A stretch of DNA of 56,029 bases from Chloroflexota bacterium. Lineage in GTDB: Bacteria; Chloroflexota; UBA11872; VXNJ01. The position numbers and the translations under genes were made by a program. The DNA lies in the NCBI GenBank assembly GCA_026707405.1, contig JAPOWW010000006.1:1-56029 (forward strand), given 5' to 3'. Every line of letters starts with the position of its first letter. The first letter of the stretch is position 1. The notes beneath the pieces are model-generated. The model made no database searches. It worked only from the letters and a program-made list of their open reading frames with translations, and was not told where the DNA came from. Shown one piece after another: positions 25,450 to 34,789 of the stretch.

Positions 25450-26475
25450 TCAGTAGGCTCCTTGCAGGCCCGGCAGCGATAGCCCTCGCTCGAACTCGAC
25501 CACCTCGCCGGTATCGGCGGCGTGCTCGAACGCCAGCGTGAAGTCGAGCGTCTTAACAGCATCTTCGTAAGGACTTCTGACGAGTGATCGGTCGCCGGTC
25601 TCGATGGCTTTGACAAACGCCCGGTCCTGATGTGTCTGGGCAGGTTCGGAAGCTTCGAATATTTGAGTTTCGTCTTCGAGCTTGATTATCGAGCCTTCAA
25701 ACGTGACCTCGGCCAAAGCGTCCCTGGCGACCACCGCGAAGAATCCGACTCTATGGCTCACAGGCAGCGCGAACGAGCAGAAGAACTGAGCGATGACGCC
25801 CGACTCGAATTCGACGGTGCCCGCCGAAACGTCGGGGATGTCGAAGTCGTCGATGCCGTCGAGCAGCCGCAGAGCATGGCGGGCCCACAGGCGGCGCGGT
25901 TCGCCGAGGAGATAGCGAGCGGTGTCCATGGAGTGGCAGAGCTGCGCGACGACCTGTCCGCCGGACCTGGACCGCTGATTGAACCAGGCGGCCTTTTGCG
26001 GCGGACTCGAAACGGGGGGGCCGAGATACGATCCCCAGGCCATTCCGATGTCACGGCCTTCGAGAAAGTCGCGGACCCGATCGGTGCCTTCGTGGTGGCG
26101 GAGCTGGTGTCCCGTGGCAGTGATAACGCCAGCTTTGTCGATGGCACGCTGTATCCGCGCCGCGCGGCCCAGGTCGAGTGTGACGGGCTTTTCGACGAAA
26201 AGGTGCAGCCCGCGCTCGATGGCGGCGACCTCGTGATCGGTGCGGGTGTAGGGCGGAATCAGCAGGAACACGCAGTCGAGATCGGCCGCGTCGAGCATCT
26301 GGTGGTAGTCGGTGAATACGGCGCAGTCTGGGCCGATTGCCTGGGCGGCAGTCGCGGCCCTCTCGACGGCGGTGTCGCAGATGGCCACGACTTCGGCTTC
26401 GGGGCAATCGATGAGCGCTCTGAAATGGCCTCGCGAGATCGTTCCGGCGCCGGTAACGCCGACTCTTACAGTCAC
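25450..26475 (-). CDS. Gfo/Idh/MocA family oxidoreductase
   Basis: 341 residues from GTG 26475, preceded by GAGGAGA; an upstream extension to 26559 lacks family similarity. The Rossmann loop is VGVTGAGTISRGHF and the catalytic E-K-P motif is in LFVEKPVTLDLGRA. The second domain includes SGGQVVAQLCHSMDTARYLL, with the conserved histidine. It should oxidise a sugar, inositol or related hydroxy acid with NAD(P). It forms an operon with the beta-rich protein at 24527-25438. The nearest gene upstream on the same strand is a phage portal gene, which has no functional link. Confidence 0.9.
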   Translation of the reverse strand: MTVRVGVTGAGTISRGHFRALIDCPEAEVVAICDTAVERAATAAQAIGPDCAVFTDYHQMLDAADLDCVFLLIPPYTRTDHEVAAIERGLHLFVEKPVTLDLGRAARIQRAIDKAGVITATGHQLRHHEGTDRVRDFLEGRDIGMAWGSYLGPPVSSPPQKAAWFNQRSRSGGQVVAQLCHSMDTARYLLGEPRRLWARHALRLLDGIDDFDIPDVSAGTVEFESGVIAQFFCSFALPVSHRVGFFAVVARDALAEVTFEGSIIKLEDETQIFEASEPAQTHQDRAFVKAIETGDRSLVRSPYEDAVKTLDFTLAFEHAADTGEVVEFERGLSLPGLQGAY

Positions 26476-26608
26476 GTTCGACTCTCCTCGCCGACCGCAG
26501 GCATGAACGGAATTCCGGATCGCCGGGGCGGCCTGCCGGTCGATTTTCCCGCGGGACATGGGGTAGTCCCGACGGGACGTAACAGCTTAACCGAGCTAGA
26601 CGCGGGCT

Positions 26609-27919
26609 TTAGTGGGTTGGCTGTTGTTCGACGCTCGCTTGAGCCGCGTTTGTTCTGCCCCTGAGGTCCAGCTTGCCGCGCAGACCCGTGGCGCCGGTCT
26701 CGGCGAGGGTGCGGGGGACCAGATATACGTCGTCTCCGGGCGTGACCGGGAGTCCCAGCTCGGCTCTGGCCTCGGAACGCTTCATGACACCCCGCTGCAC
26801 GAGCACGCCCAGCCGCTCGGCGAGGACTTTTCGGTCTTCCTGGAGGACTCGCACGTCCTTGAGGTCGAACTCCACGCGGGCGCGTTCGTCGCCGTCGAAG
26901 TCGGGCAGAAGCTGTTTGGAAAGCTCGGCGGCTATCAGCCTTTGCAGCGGGATGATTCCCGACTCGTAGGCCATCTCGCGAGCTTCGGCCATGTTGGCGA
27001 AGGTCGATCGGTCCAGCCCGGCGCCGAGTCCCGCGACTATGGCCGGGACGCCGAGCACGGCGCTTACGCGCTCCTCGGGAACCCGGCGGAGGTCGCGCAG
27101 GTTCATCTGATCGGGGCTGAAGCTGAGCACGTGCACGTCGGTGGGACCGCGCATCAGCATCACGTCTCCCCGGTTGTCGCCGCCGAAGGTCTCGCGGAAC
27201 TTCTGCTTTATCAGATCCAGCTCTTCATCGGACCCGCCGAACGCCTGCCTGGGATTCAATATCACGCCGGGCACGCCCAGATTCTTGAGCAAGGATGCGC
27301 TAAAACCGGCGGCCTCGTCGTCGGTGAAAATTTCCCTCAGCACCGATGCCAGCGGGCTGAGGCCTTTCCTGGGATTGGCCGGATCGAGCCCGAACCGGAA
27401 ATGGACGATGTCTTCGGGGCTGATGCGTACGGGCATCGCGCCGGCGCGATAGTCGTAATGGGAGATGAAGCGGGAGCCGTCGGCCGGCCAGCGCGGCTCG
27501 ATCAGGGATTGGGGCGCCCACCAAAGCTGCACGACGCGTCCGGTGCGGGAGCGAATCTTGAGCCAGTAGGCGTTGCCCGAAGTGACATAGTCGACGATCA
27601 GCGCCATCAGCATGACGGGGCCTGAGTAAAAGTCGTTTGGACGGCGCAGCAGCTTTGCCAGTTCGTGGTCGGGTTGGATGGCGCGCGCGCCGCGCTCGTC
27701 GCATCTCGTCACCGCGAGCGGGGCTTCGGGAAACGTCCTCGCCAGCCAGTTGACACAGGCTATGACCGCGGAGTTGTTGAGCGCGCTTGCATGACGTTCG
27801 TAGCCGCGTCCGACGGGGGGCAGGGGGAGGCCGAAGGCGCGCCGACTGTTCGGCCATGCCATTCGCACAAGCGCCTTGAATCCCCTGGCCGGCGCGCCAA
27901 TGGTGCTAATGAAACTCAA
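26609..27919 (-). CDS. HK97-family phage portal protein, displaced from the virion module
   Basis: About 436 residues, normal for the family. Portal signatures include ALNNSAVIACVNWLARTF, a KLLRRPNDFYSGPVMLMALI segment, GNAYWLKIRSRTG, the DIVHFRFGLDP and GLSPLASVLREI stretch, and the late ALGVPAIVAGLGAGLDRSTF region with an EDRKVLAERLGVLVQRGVM helix. The portal forms the dodecameric ring at one capsid vertex, through which DNA is packaged. TTG 27919 is chosen because GAGGA lies nine bases upstream; GTG 27868 and ATG 27862 are alternatives. It sits alone, minus strand, between an oxidoreductase operon and a VOC gene, 13.5 kb from the terminase gene beside which it would normally lie. The frame is intact, so it may still be used. 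Confidence 0.9.
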   Translation of the reverse strand: MSFISTIGAPARGFKALVRMAWPNSRRAFGLPLPPVGRGYERHASALNNSAVIACVNWLARTFPEAPLAVTRCDERGARAIQPDHELAKLLRRPNDFYSGPVMLMALIVDYVTSGNAYWLKIRSRTGRVVQLWWAPQSLIEPRWPADGSRFISHYDYRAGAMPVRISPEDIVHFRFGLDPANPRKGLSPLASVLREIFTDDEAAGFSASLLKNLGVPGVILNPRQAFGGSDEELDLIKQKFRETFGGDNRGDVMLMRGPTDVHVLSFSPDQMNLRDLRRVPEERVSAVLGVPAIVAGLGAGLDRSTFANMAEAREMAYESGIIPLQRLIAAELSKQLLPDFDGDERARVEFDLKDVRVLQEDRKVLAERLGVLVQRGVMKRSEARAELGLPVTPGDDVYLVPRTLAETGATGLRGKLDLRGRTNAAQASVEQQPTH

Positions 27920-28285
27920 AGCGATACGTCCTCGGTTGGGGCCGGGGGCGCCGCTTGCGTGGTTCTCATCGTTCGACTTCCTCGTTTGTGTGTTTCGACG
28001 GTGGATGGCCGCCCATCCCAACTCGCGTATGAGAGCGGAGCCGCGCGGCCCACGTTAACTAGTCCACTACGTGAATCAGGCATCGTCTACAACCCGGAGC
28101 GAAATTGTTTGCTTCTACCTGGGATGGGAAATCGGGAGGACGAGGCGGGAACCGGTTGTGCCGGGAGTCCGGGGGGTGTTTGGCGGTAGCGCGGTTAGGA
28201 GTGTTTGCTTGTCTCGTGCGCGGCTGCGGTCTGAGGACTTTAGATAACTACTTAACCGCGCGAGAGGAGGCTGAGGCGGTGGCGG

Positions 28286-28651
28286 TTACGGTCCCTTGAG
28301 AAGGAACTCGTTGCCATCGGGATCGCTGAACGTGGCGTAGGTGCCCCACGGCATCTTCCTGGGTTCGCCGTCGAATTTCACGCCTTTGGATTTCATGCCG
28401 TCGTAGGCGGCCTGAATGTCGTCGCACTCGAAGACTATCGACGGTTGCCGCTCCGCCCAATCGTCCATGGCGGACTTGGGATAGATGACAAGACGGGAGT
28501 CGGCCCCCTGGGGGGCGACCTCCAGCCAAGTGCCGGCGTTCCCCATGGATTCCGATCGTCTGACCTCGAAGCCGACCTGATCGCGCCAAAACTCAAGCGC
28601 GGCGTTCTGGTCGTCGACATAAACGGCGACGGTTGCGATTTGTCGGATCAT
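28286..28651 (-). CDS. VOC superfamily (glyoxalase/dioxygenase-like) protein
   Basis: 121 residues, a complete vicinal-oxygen-chelate fold: strand TVAVYVDDQNAALEFWRDQV, a second repeat SIVFECDDIQAAYDGMKSKG and the closing WGTYATFSDPDGNEFLLKGP typical of the glyoxalase/bleomycin-resistance group. Metal ligands of true glyoxalase I are not all evident; the terminal E of GNEFLL is present. Likely a small metal-dependent lyase, dioxygenase or binding protein. ATG at 28651 with GGAAC a few bases upstream. Monocistronic as far as visible. Confidence 0.85.
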   Translation of the reverse strand: MIRQIATVAVYVDDQNAALEFWRDQVGFEVRRSESMGNAGTWLEVAPQGADSRLVIYPKSAMDDWAERQPSIVFECDDIQAAYDGMKSKGVKFDGEPRKMPWGTYATFSDPDGNEFLLKGP

Positions 28652-29108
28652 CGGGCGTTCCTTTCACGTCAATTGCAAGCGTAGTGCTTTAGGTTAGTCG
28701 CGCTAACTGCGCGTGCCAACGGGGCGTGGATTCCGGTTGCGGAAAGGCAAGGCGGCCTTGTAAGAGGCCCTAAAACGACGGCGACCACGCTGGCGGGCGC
28801 TATCTCGATAACTCTACCGACCCCGCTGGCGCGGTTACTCAAGCAAGCCTAGTCGGGTTGAGAATAGTTGACAACGCCGCTGGCGTATGAGGCGCTGCGT
28901 TTGGAATGGTGGCGACCGCGTTGGCAGGGTTGGGGCACATGTCCTAGGCCGCCCTGCTGGCGCGGTCACTCAAGCGACTGTAGCAGACCGCTACTTCGGA
29001 CTTGGTACATTCGCACCGAGACCCACACGCCGCAGTTTATATTGGTAGTCTGTTACCCATAACTAGAACAGACGCTTGGCCGGGACGGCTGGATTCGGGG
29101 AGAAAAAT
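28652..29108. other. Gene-free stretch with a short degenerate direct repeat
   Basis: About 457 bases without a supportable gene. GCTGGCGCGGTTACTCAAGC (28826-28845) recurs with small changes as GCTGGCGCGGTCACTCAAGC (28957-28976), and looser GCTGGCG or GTTGGCA pieces occur between. The last part holds the ribosome-binding site of the next gene. Confidence 0.5.
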
Positions 29109-29600
29109 ATGATCGAGCGGTCGCAATTCATACAGGTGGCTATGCCGCCGCTTCGGTGGAACGTACGCGGAACCGGCTTTGCGTTGCCGCGCCCCGAGAA
29201 GCTGGCAGGGATGATTGTGCTGGCGCACGGCTCGTCGCAGCTTGTCCTGATGGCGACATTTCACGGCTGGCACGGTTTCGCGCTGGCCATGGTGGCTATC
29301 GAGGCGGCTATCGGCGTGGCGCTCCTGGCAGGCTCTACCGCGGCGGCGTCGTGGCTGAGATTCTGGATCGCGGCGAGTTTCCTCTTGTTCGCTCCAGCAA
29401 TATTGTTCATGGGAGACTTCGCGGGACTTGCGGCGATGCTGGCGTTGTGGGCGGGGCAGTACGCCTTGGTAACGCCTGAGTTTCGAGAGATGCTCAAGAC
29501 CGGGGGTTCGGCCGGACTTGCGTGCGGCGGTCTGGCGGGCGGATTCGGACTGTGCGTGGCCGAAGGATTGGGAGCGTACACGCCTCCGGGGCTTGTCTAG
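29109..29600 (+). CDS. Small integral membrane protein of unknown function
   Basis: 163 residues from ATG 29109 with GGGGAG seven bases upstream. After a 40-residue soluble start there are about four hydrophobic helices (LAGMIVLAHGSSQLVLMATF, FALAMVAIEAAIGVALLAG, FWIAASFLLFAPAILFMGDF, GLAAMLALWAGQYALV) and a glycine-rich tail GLACGGLAGGFGL. No family recognised and no operon partner; the neighbouring toxin-antitoxin genes are 150 bases further on. Confidence 0.6.
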   Translation: MIERSQFIQVAMPPLRWNVRGTGFALPRPEKLAGMIVLAHGSSQLVLMATFHGWHGFALAMVAIEAAIGVALLAGSTAAASWLRFWIAASFLLFAPAILFMGDFAGLAAMLALWAGQYALVTPEFREMLKTGGSAGLACGGLAGGFGLCVAEGLGAYTPPGLV

Positions 29601-29755
29601 GAAGAAGGCTAAGCAGGCACACAGGTACACCGGCGGTTGGAATTTGCGGCGTCGTGCGCTGTTCCGGCATAGGCCGCCAAGACGCTCTTGGAGTTAACGG
29701 CGGCGCGTTATGAACGCCTTGGCATTAATGGCCGAGGCGCACCGAAATCAGGCGG

Positions 29756-30019
29756 CTAGAGTCCGAGGTCGGCCTTGACCTTCTCCCAAGGGATGGCTTC
29801 GCGGTTCGCCGGATTGGCCAGCGCCGCCTCGGCGGCCTCGACGTCGAGCCTATCCTCCAGGGCCTGCAGCAGCCGGACATCCTCGATAGAAACAATGGCG
29901 GCGACTGGCTTGCCGTGGCGCTCCAATTCAACGCGCTCTCCAGCATAGGCAACCTGGTTTACCAAGTCCGAAAAACTCTCTCTTGCCGCTGTGACTGAAA
30001 CAGCCGCCACGTGTTCCAT
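29756..30019 (-). CDS. Phd/YefM family antitoxin
   Basis: 87 residues from ATG 30019, directly after GGAAGG. The N-terminus VSVTAARESFSDLVNQVAYA with GERVELERHGKPVAAIVSIED is the classic Phd/YefM DNA-binding half; the C-terminal helix (EDRLDVEAAEAALA) would wrap the toxin. It should repress its own promoter and neutralise a RelE/ParE toxin. The only candidate toxin is the gene at 30207, which is divergent instead of downstream. That geometry is unusual for this family. Longer frames upstream of 30019 lack similarity. Confidence 0.88.
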   Translation of the reverse strand: MEHVAAVSVTAARESFSDLVNQVAYAGERVELERHGKPVAAIVSIEDVRLLQALEDRLDVEAAEAALANPANREAIPWEKVKADLGL

Positions 30020-30062
30020 CCTTCCAATTGTTGTCAGGAAGACTAGCCAAGGTAGCTGAGCA

Positions 30063-30100
30063 TACGTTGTGTATGTTCTGTATAAAAATAACATAACGTA
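30063..30100. promoter_or_regulatory. AT-rich inverted repeat between divergent antitoxin and toxin genes
   Basis: TACGTT (30063-30068) and AACGTA (30095-30100) flank an AT-rich core with ATGTT and AACAT half-sites. Position and symmetry fit an operator for the Phd/YefM protein and an overlapping promoter; not proven. Confidence 0.45.
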
Positions 30101-30206
30101 CATCTAGCGTTTGCGCCCTCTCTTTGGCTGTTACTTGCGGCAAGGGATGTTTCGTGCCCCGATCGCAGCATGATTTGCTCATTGAACATCAAATGACACC
30201 TGTGAA

Positions 30207-30506
30207 ATGGGGACTAGTCTGAAGTATTCGATAGTCGTTCTACCGTCGGCCGTGCGAGCGCTCCGCAGGATTCCCAGACGCGAGCTCAGGCGGATTTCTG
30301 AAAAGGTCGATCTCCTGGCTATCGATCCTCGACCTCCCGATGCGAGGGTTATCCACCGGCAAAAGGGGCTCCTGAGGCTGAGAGTGGGCGACTACAGAGT
30401 CCTTTATCGGGTTCGTGACGATATCGTTGAAATCACCGTCGTTCGGATTGCGCACCGGAAGGACGCCTACCGGAATCTCCGAAGATTGGCCCAGCGTCTC
30501 GACTGA
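30207..30506 (+). CDS. RelE/ParE family toxin
   Basis: 99 residues from ATG 30207. The sequence has the RelE/ParE fold order: YSIVVLPSAVRALRRIPR, helix pair RISEKVDLLAIDPRPPDARV, then LLRLRVGDYRVLYRVRDD and VVRIAHRKDAYR, with the conserved basic and aromatic residues of the C-terminal strand. Such toxins cleave ribosome-bound mRNA or inhibit gyrase. The antitoxin is divergent at 29756-30019 with about 190 bases between. If both are controlled from the shared intergenic region the pair could still be balanced. Confidence 0.87.
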   Translation: MGTSLKYSIVVLPSAVRALRRIPRRELRRISEKVDLLAIDPRPPDARVIHRQKGLLRLRVGDYRVLYRVRDDIVEITVVRIAHRKDAYRNLRRLAQRLD

Positions 30507-30536
30507 CGGGCGCGGCTCGCCGCCGGGGAAGGACGG

Positions 30537-31931
30537 TCAGTCGGGAAAGCTGATCTGGTCGGCGGGGAGGGCTGGCTTGGAGTCAGAGCCGGCGTCGCCG
30601 AGTTCGCGGCGGAGCTGCTGAATTATCGCGTCGCCGGGCAGATCTACATCGCAATAGCGCAGGGGCGATCCTTTGGCTGTCGACCGGCGGAGCGTCACGC
30701 CGTCGGCCAGCGCCAAGGGCAGGAGGCCCATCCGCCGGGCTTGATGCCACTCCACGATGTAGCCGCTGAGGGTCGATCCGCCGCTGCCGTCGAGGCGCTC
30801 GCCGGAGTCAAGATCGCGCTTGGCCACAGCCGCAACGTCGGCGACCGGAGCTTCCCGCGGCGCGGCCACGGCATGTCCGAACAGCGCGGCCTCGGCGATC
30901 GTGAGCGGAGTCTCTACTCCGCAAAGGTGATAGGGGGTGTAGATGACTCCGGTGCGACCATCCGGGGCCATGCGCAGACCGTAGAACCTCATGTCGTCCG
31001 CGGTCAGGGGATGGTCGGACCTGATGACGGCGAAGACGCCTATGGAAATCTCTTCGGGGATATCGGACTCGTCGTCCGGCAATACGCAGTTCGCCAGCTC
31101 GACGACTCCCTCGCGGGTGAGGATGCCGCCGTGCCGGATAAGCCGAAAGAGGTTGGGCAGATCGCCCACGCCGGCGGTTGGCTCGTGCATACCGGGCACG
31201 TCGGGGACGAGTCCGGTCATGTTGGCAAGGGCGGTCATCTCGATCTGCGACTTCGTGCCGTCGCGAAACGAGTTATACATCCGGGGATTGAGCCGGCGGC
31301 GGTCGACCGTGTCCTGGTCGTAGCCGTAGCGGGCGAAGGCTTCTTCGGGGACGCCCGCCCGGTCGGACCGGTAGCGACGGGTGCCCCGTCCGGCGGCGAT
31401 GACCTGGAAACCCAAGGCCCGGCTCCAGTCGATGAGGCGTTTTACGGCTGCCGGCTGGTCGCCGTCGGCCAGGGAGTAGACGGCGTTGTTTTGGCCTGCG
31501 AGGCGGCTGAGGGCTGCGCCGACGGCCACATCGCACTCGACGGTGACGTTAACTACGTGTGTCGCTTGCGCAAGCGAGTCGCGGCAGACCCGCGCGGAAA
31601 CCTCGGGCACGCCGGTCGCCTCGACGACCACGTCCACGGGGAGGCCGGGAACTAGCGAAGCATCGGCGACGGCGGCGCGCCGGCCCGCGATGACGGCGTC
31701 GGCCGCGGCGCCCGACGACTCGGCCCAGACGATGGACTCGGGCGGGGCTCCGTGGGCCTTCCACGCTTCCTCGAGGTTCGAGGCGGATACGTCCGCTATG
31801 GCCGTGACCTCGATGCCCGGAATCTGCGAGATCTGAGCTATGACGCTGGTGCCGAATCTGCCCGCGCCGACGACGGCCACCTTCACTGGCCTGGAATCGG
31901 ACTGACGCCGCAACAGCGCGTCAGCGATCAT
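30537..31931 (-). CDS. COG4091-type NAD(P)-dependent oxidoreductase with C-terminal SAF-like domain
   Basis: 464 residues. The N-terminal Rossmann domain begins VKVAVVGAGRFGTSVIAQIS, and the middle has homoserine-dehydrogenase-like features (VVVEATGVPEVSARVCRD, SLADGDQPAAVKRLIDW). The C-terminal 90 residues (DGVTLRRSTAKGSPLRYCDV) fit an SAF-like cap. COG4091 proteins are often labelled predicted homoserine dehydrogenases but many act in catabolism of branched or four-carbon sugar acids. Its ATG overlaps the stop of the upstream MFS gene by four bases (ATGA), so the two are translationally coupled; transport and oxidation of one substrate is a fair guess. A 23-codon relic of the same gene follows the second MFS copy. 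Confidence 0.82.
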   Translation of the reverse strand: MIADALLRRQSDSRPVKVAVVGAGRFGTSVIAQISQIPGIEVTAIADVSASNLEEAWKAHGAPPESIVWAESSGAAADAVIAGRRAAVADASLVPGLPVDVVVEATGVPEVSARVCRDSLAQATHVVNVTVECDVAVGAALSRLAGQNNAVYSLADGDQPAAVKRLIDWSRALGFQVIAAGRGTRRYRSDRAGVPEEAFARYGYDQDTVDRRRLNPRMYNSFRDGTKSQIEMTALANMTGLVPDVPGMHEPTAGVGDLPNLFRLIRHGGILTREGVVELANCVLPDDESDIPEEISIGVFAVIRSDHPLTADDMRFYGLRMAPDGRTGVIYTPYHLCGVETPLTIAEAALFGHAVAAPREAPVADVAAVAKRDLDSGERLDGSGGSTLSGYIVEWHQARRMGLLPLALADGVTLRRSTAKGSPLRYCDVDLPGDAIIQQLRRELGDAGSDSKPALPADQISFPD

Positions 31932-33268
31932 GCGGGTTCGCTAGCGGAAGCGTCGTCCGCGGCGTCGTCGGGCCGGAGGTTCCAGAGGTCCCGGCTCAGC
32001 ACGGCCACTGATAAGACGAACAGCAAGGTCAACGAGCCTGCCCAGGCGAACGCGACTGTAGTCCCTAGACGTTCGGCGACGGCGGAGATGGGCAGGAGTC
32101 CGATTGGCATCAATCCCCAACCGATCATCCAGACCGAGATCACGCGTCCGCGAATCTCGCTGGGGACGAGGAGTTGGATGATGGAATGGTTGAAGGCGAA
32201 GTACACAGCCTGACCGAAGCCGATGAACCATAGAGCCAGTCCTGCCTGAATGAACGAACGGCTCATCGCCAGAATGAGGATCATCGCTCCCTGGATCAGA
32301 AGCGCGCTGATGACCATACGGCCCTTGGCGCGAACTCCCGTCAGGAGGATCGAGGCCATTGCCCCGACGAGCGAGCCTGCCCCGAGTATTCCGAGCAGGA
32401 GGCCGAGGTCTTCAGGCCCGCCCTTGAGGTCGAGCTTCACGAAGGCGGGTGTGAGCGTCAATACCGGCCATCCCAGCAACGACGGCGCCAGTCCCAACAG
32501 CAAGAGCGAGCGGATGGACTTCTGGCGCAAGACGTAACCGAAGCCGGCGCGCATGGTCTGCAACACCGATGCCGTCCCGCGCGGCGGCGTTCGCGTGGAG
32601 CCGATCAGGTTCACGTTCACGATGCTCCATACGTAGGCTCCGACCTGCACGAAGTAGGCGCTGGCGATGCCGAAAGCCGCCACGAGGAATCCAGCCAGCG
32701 CCGGGCCGACGAAGTTGGCGGTGCTGTGCGTGGTGTTGTTGAGAGCGACCGCGTTCGGAACGACTTTGCGGGGCACCAGGTCGGCGACCATGGCGTGACG
32801 AGAGGGGACGCTGGCGGCGAAGCTTGTACCGTTCATTATTGAAAATATGATCAGATGCCATATCTGGATCCAGTTGAGCGCCACCAGCGTGCCGATAGTC
32901 AGGGCGCCGACGAGCACCATTAGCTGGGCGGCCTGAATCACACGGGCTCGGTCGAGCCTGTCGGCCAGTATTCCACCGATCGGCGAAAGCAGGACCATTG
33001 GAGCTGACAGAAAGACGCCCAGGATTCCCAGCATCATGGGAGATTCTGTGAGCGAGACCACCAGCCATCCCTGGGCGACCGATTGCATGGAAAACGCCCA
33101 CATGCTGCCGGTGTTGGCGCGCCACAGAGCCGCGTAACCGGAATACGCGAGGGCGGGGAAGAACCTGTCGCGTATGCGCGCGGGTATCCGCTGCCACGAC
33201 GGGGGACGGGCTGCCGTGCGGGCGGCGGCGGAGATCGCGCTATCCGGCTGGATGCGAGAGGTCTTCAT
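31928..33268 (-). CDS. MFS transporter, copy proximal to the oxidoreductase
   Basis: 446 residues from ATG 33268, chosen by alignment with the second copy; a TTG at 33286 would add six residues. Twelve membrane helices of the MFS fold with the loop 2-3 motif GGILADRLDRARV and a central cytoplasmic loop after VGAYVWSIVNVNLIGSTRTP. The pattern is that of the MFS_3 (enterobactin exporter-like) group, which mostly exports small molecules. Coupled to the COG4091 gene by ATGA overlap. Paralogous to 33452-34789. Confidence 0.9.
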   Translation of the reverse strand: MKTSRIQPDSAISAAARTAARPPSWQRIPARIRDRFFPALAYSGYAALWRANTGSMWAFSMQSVAQGWLVVSLTESPMMLGILGVFLSAPMVLLSPIGGILADRLDRARVIQAAQLMVLVGALTIGTLVALNWIQIWHLIIFSIMNGTSFAASVPSRHAMVADLVPRKVVPNAVALNNTTHSTANFVGPALAGFLVAAFGIASAYFVQVGAYVWSIVNVNLIGSTRTPPRGTASVLQTMRAGFGYVLRQKSIRSLLLLGLAPSLLGWPVLTLTPAFVKLDLKGGPEDLGLLLGILGAGSLVGAMASILLTGVRAKGRMVISALLIQGAMILILAMSRSFIQAGLALWFIGFGQAVYFAFNHSIIQLLVPSEIRGRVISVWMIGWGLMPIGLLPISAVAERLGTTVAFAWAGSLTLLFVLSVAVLSRDLWNLRPDDAADDASASEPA

Positions 33269-33387
33269 CTCGGTTGGCGGGTTCAACTTCCGAGGTTGGC
33301 TTTTACGCTGCCACCCTTACGGCAAATGTCGCACGGATTGACGGCAGATGCAATGGTGAATGCGGAAATAGTGCGGCGTTCGAGTTT

Positions 33388-33455
33388 GCGCCGATAACGG
33401 CCAGTTTTGCCGGCCTGGTATCGGACTGACGCCGCAGGAGCGCCTCGGCGATCAC
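33388..33455 (-). pseudogene. Truncated start of a second COG4091 oxidoreductase gene
   Basis: From GTG 33455 the frame reads VIAEALLRRQSDTRPAKLAV then IGA; the intact gene reads MIADALLRRQSDSRPVKVAV then VGA. After that the frame runs into the duplicated upstream DNA of the other MFS copy and loses all similarity. The overlap with the MFS stop (GTGA) is preserved as in the intact pair. Confidence 0.85.
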
Positions 33456-34789
33456 GCGGGTTGGCCGGTGGGAGAATCGTCGTCGGGGTCGGTCTGGAGC
33501 TTCCAGAGGTCCCGGCTCAGTGCGGCCACCGACAAGACGAAGAGGATACACAACGAGCCTGCCAACCCAAACGCGACTGGAGTCCCGAGCCGTTCGGCGA
33601 CGGCGGAAATGGGCAGGAGTCCGACGGGAGTCAGTCCCCAGCCGAGCATCCAGACGGACATGACACGCCCACGAACGTCGCCGCGCACGACCAATTGAAT
33701 TATGGAGTGGTTGAAGGCGAAGTATACGGCTTGCCCGAACCCGATAAACCAGAGAACCAGCCCGGCCTGGATGAACGAACGTGTGGTGGCGAGGACCAGG
33801 ATCATCGCGCCCTGGATAAGGAGCGCGATGATCACCATCCGGCCCTTGGAGCGAATTCCCGACGCGAAGATCGAGGAGACGGCTCCGACGAGCGATCCCG
33901 CCCCGAGCACTCCGAGGAGGAGGCCGAGGTCCTCGGGGCCGCCCTTCAGGTCGAGCTTTACGAATGCCGGAATCAGCGTCATCACAGGCCACGCGAGCAA
34001 CGACGGCGCAAGTCCGAGGAGCATTAGAGCGCGAATGGACGTATGGCCGAGAACGTAGGCGAAACCGGCGCGGACAGCTTGTAAGAGGGAAGCCGATCCG
34101 CGGGGCGGCGGCGACATGCGACCGATCATGTTCACGTTTACGATGCTCCAGAGGTATGCCCCGGCCTGTGTGAAGTAGGCGCTGGCGATACCAAGCGCTC
34201 CCACGAGAAATCCGGCGAGGGACGGGCCTATGAAGTTGGCGATGCTGAGTGTGGCGTTGTTGAGGGCCACAGCGTTGGGCACGATCTTGCGCGGCACGAG
34301 GTCGGCGACTATGGCGTGACGCGAGGGGACGCTGACGGCGAAGCTGGCGCCAGTGACCATCGAGAATATGATCAGATGCCATATCCGGATCCAGTCCAGA
34401 GCGACGAGCGCGCCGATGGTCACGGCGCCTACGAGCACCGCCAACTGAGACCCTTGAATTACGCGGCCGCGATCCAGTCTGTCGGCGAGTATTCCGCCGA
34501 TCGGCGAGAGCAGGATCATGGGAACGGACTGGAACAACCCGAGAATTCCCAACATCATGGGGGACTGGGTGAGCGAGATGACGAGCCACCCCTGAGCGAC
34601 GGATTGCATAGAGAAGGCTGACATGCTGCCCGTGTTGGCTCGCCAGAGGGCCACATAGGCGGGATAGGCGAGGGCGGGGAAGAGCCTGTTGCGCACCCGC
34701 GCGGGTATCCCCGGCCATGATGACGGATGAGCGGCCGCGCGGGCGACGGCGGAGATCGCGCTATCCGGCAGGATGCGGAAGATCTTCAT
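33452..34789 (-). CDS. MFS transporter, distal tandem copy
   Basis: 445 residues from ATG 34789. Closely similar to the gene at 31928-33268 along its whole length, with GGILADRLDRGRV in loop 2-3 and the same helix pattern; differences are scattered, so the duplication is not recent. It carries its own upstream region (34790-34930) and is followed only by the 23-codon stub of the oxidoreductase, so it now stands as a transporter without its partner enzyme, free to change specificity. Read-through into the second copy's promoter and genes is possible. Confidence 0.9.
   Translation of the reverse strand: MKIFRILPDSAISAVARAAAHPSSWPGIPARVRNRLFPALAYPAYVALWRANTGSMSAFSMQSVAQGWLVISLTQSPMMLGILGLFQSVPMILLSPIGGILADRLDRGRVIQGSQLAVLVGAVTIGALVALDWIRIWHLIIFSMVTGASFAVSVPSRHAIVADLVPRKIVPNAVALNNATLSIANFIGPSLAGFLVGALGIASAYFTQAGAYLWSIVNVNMIGRMSPPPRGSASLLQAVRAGFAYVLGHTSIRALMLLGLAPSLLAWPVMTLIPAFVKLDLKGGPEDLGLLLGVLGAGSLVGAVSSIFASGIRSKGRMVIIALLIQGAMILVLATTRSFIQAGLVLWFIGFGQAVYFAFNHSIIQLVVRGDVRGRVMSVWMLGWGLTPVGLLPISAVAERLGTPVAFGLAGSLCILFVLSVAALSRDLWKLQTDPDDDSPTGQPA

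Noticed and set aside
33303..34718. 471-codon minus-strand frame overlapping the distal MFS gene
   Set aside because: Out-of-frame shadow through most of its length. Its last part does reveal the COG4091 relic, which is annotated separately.
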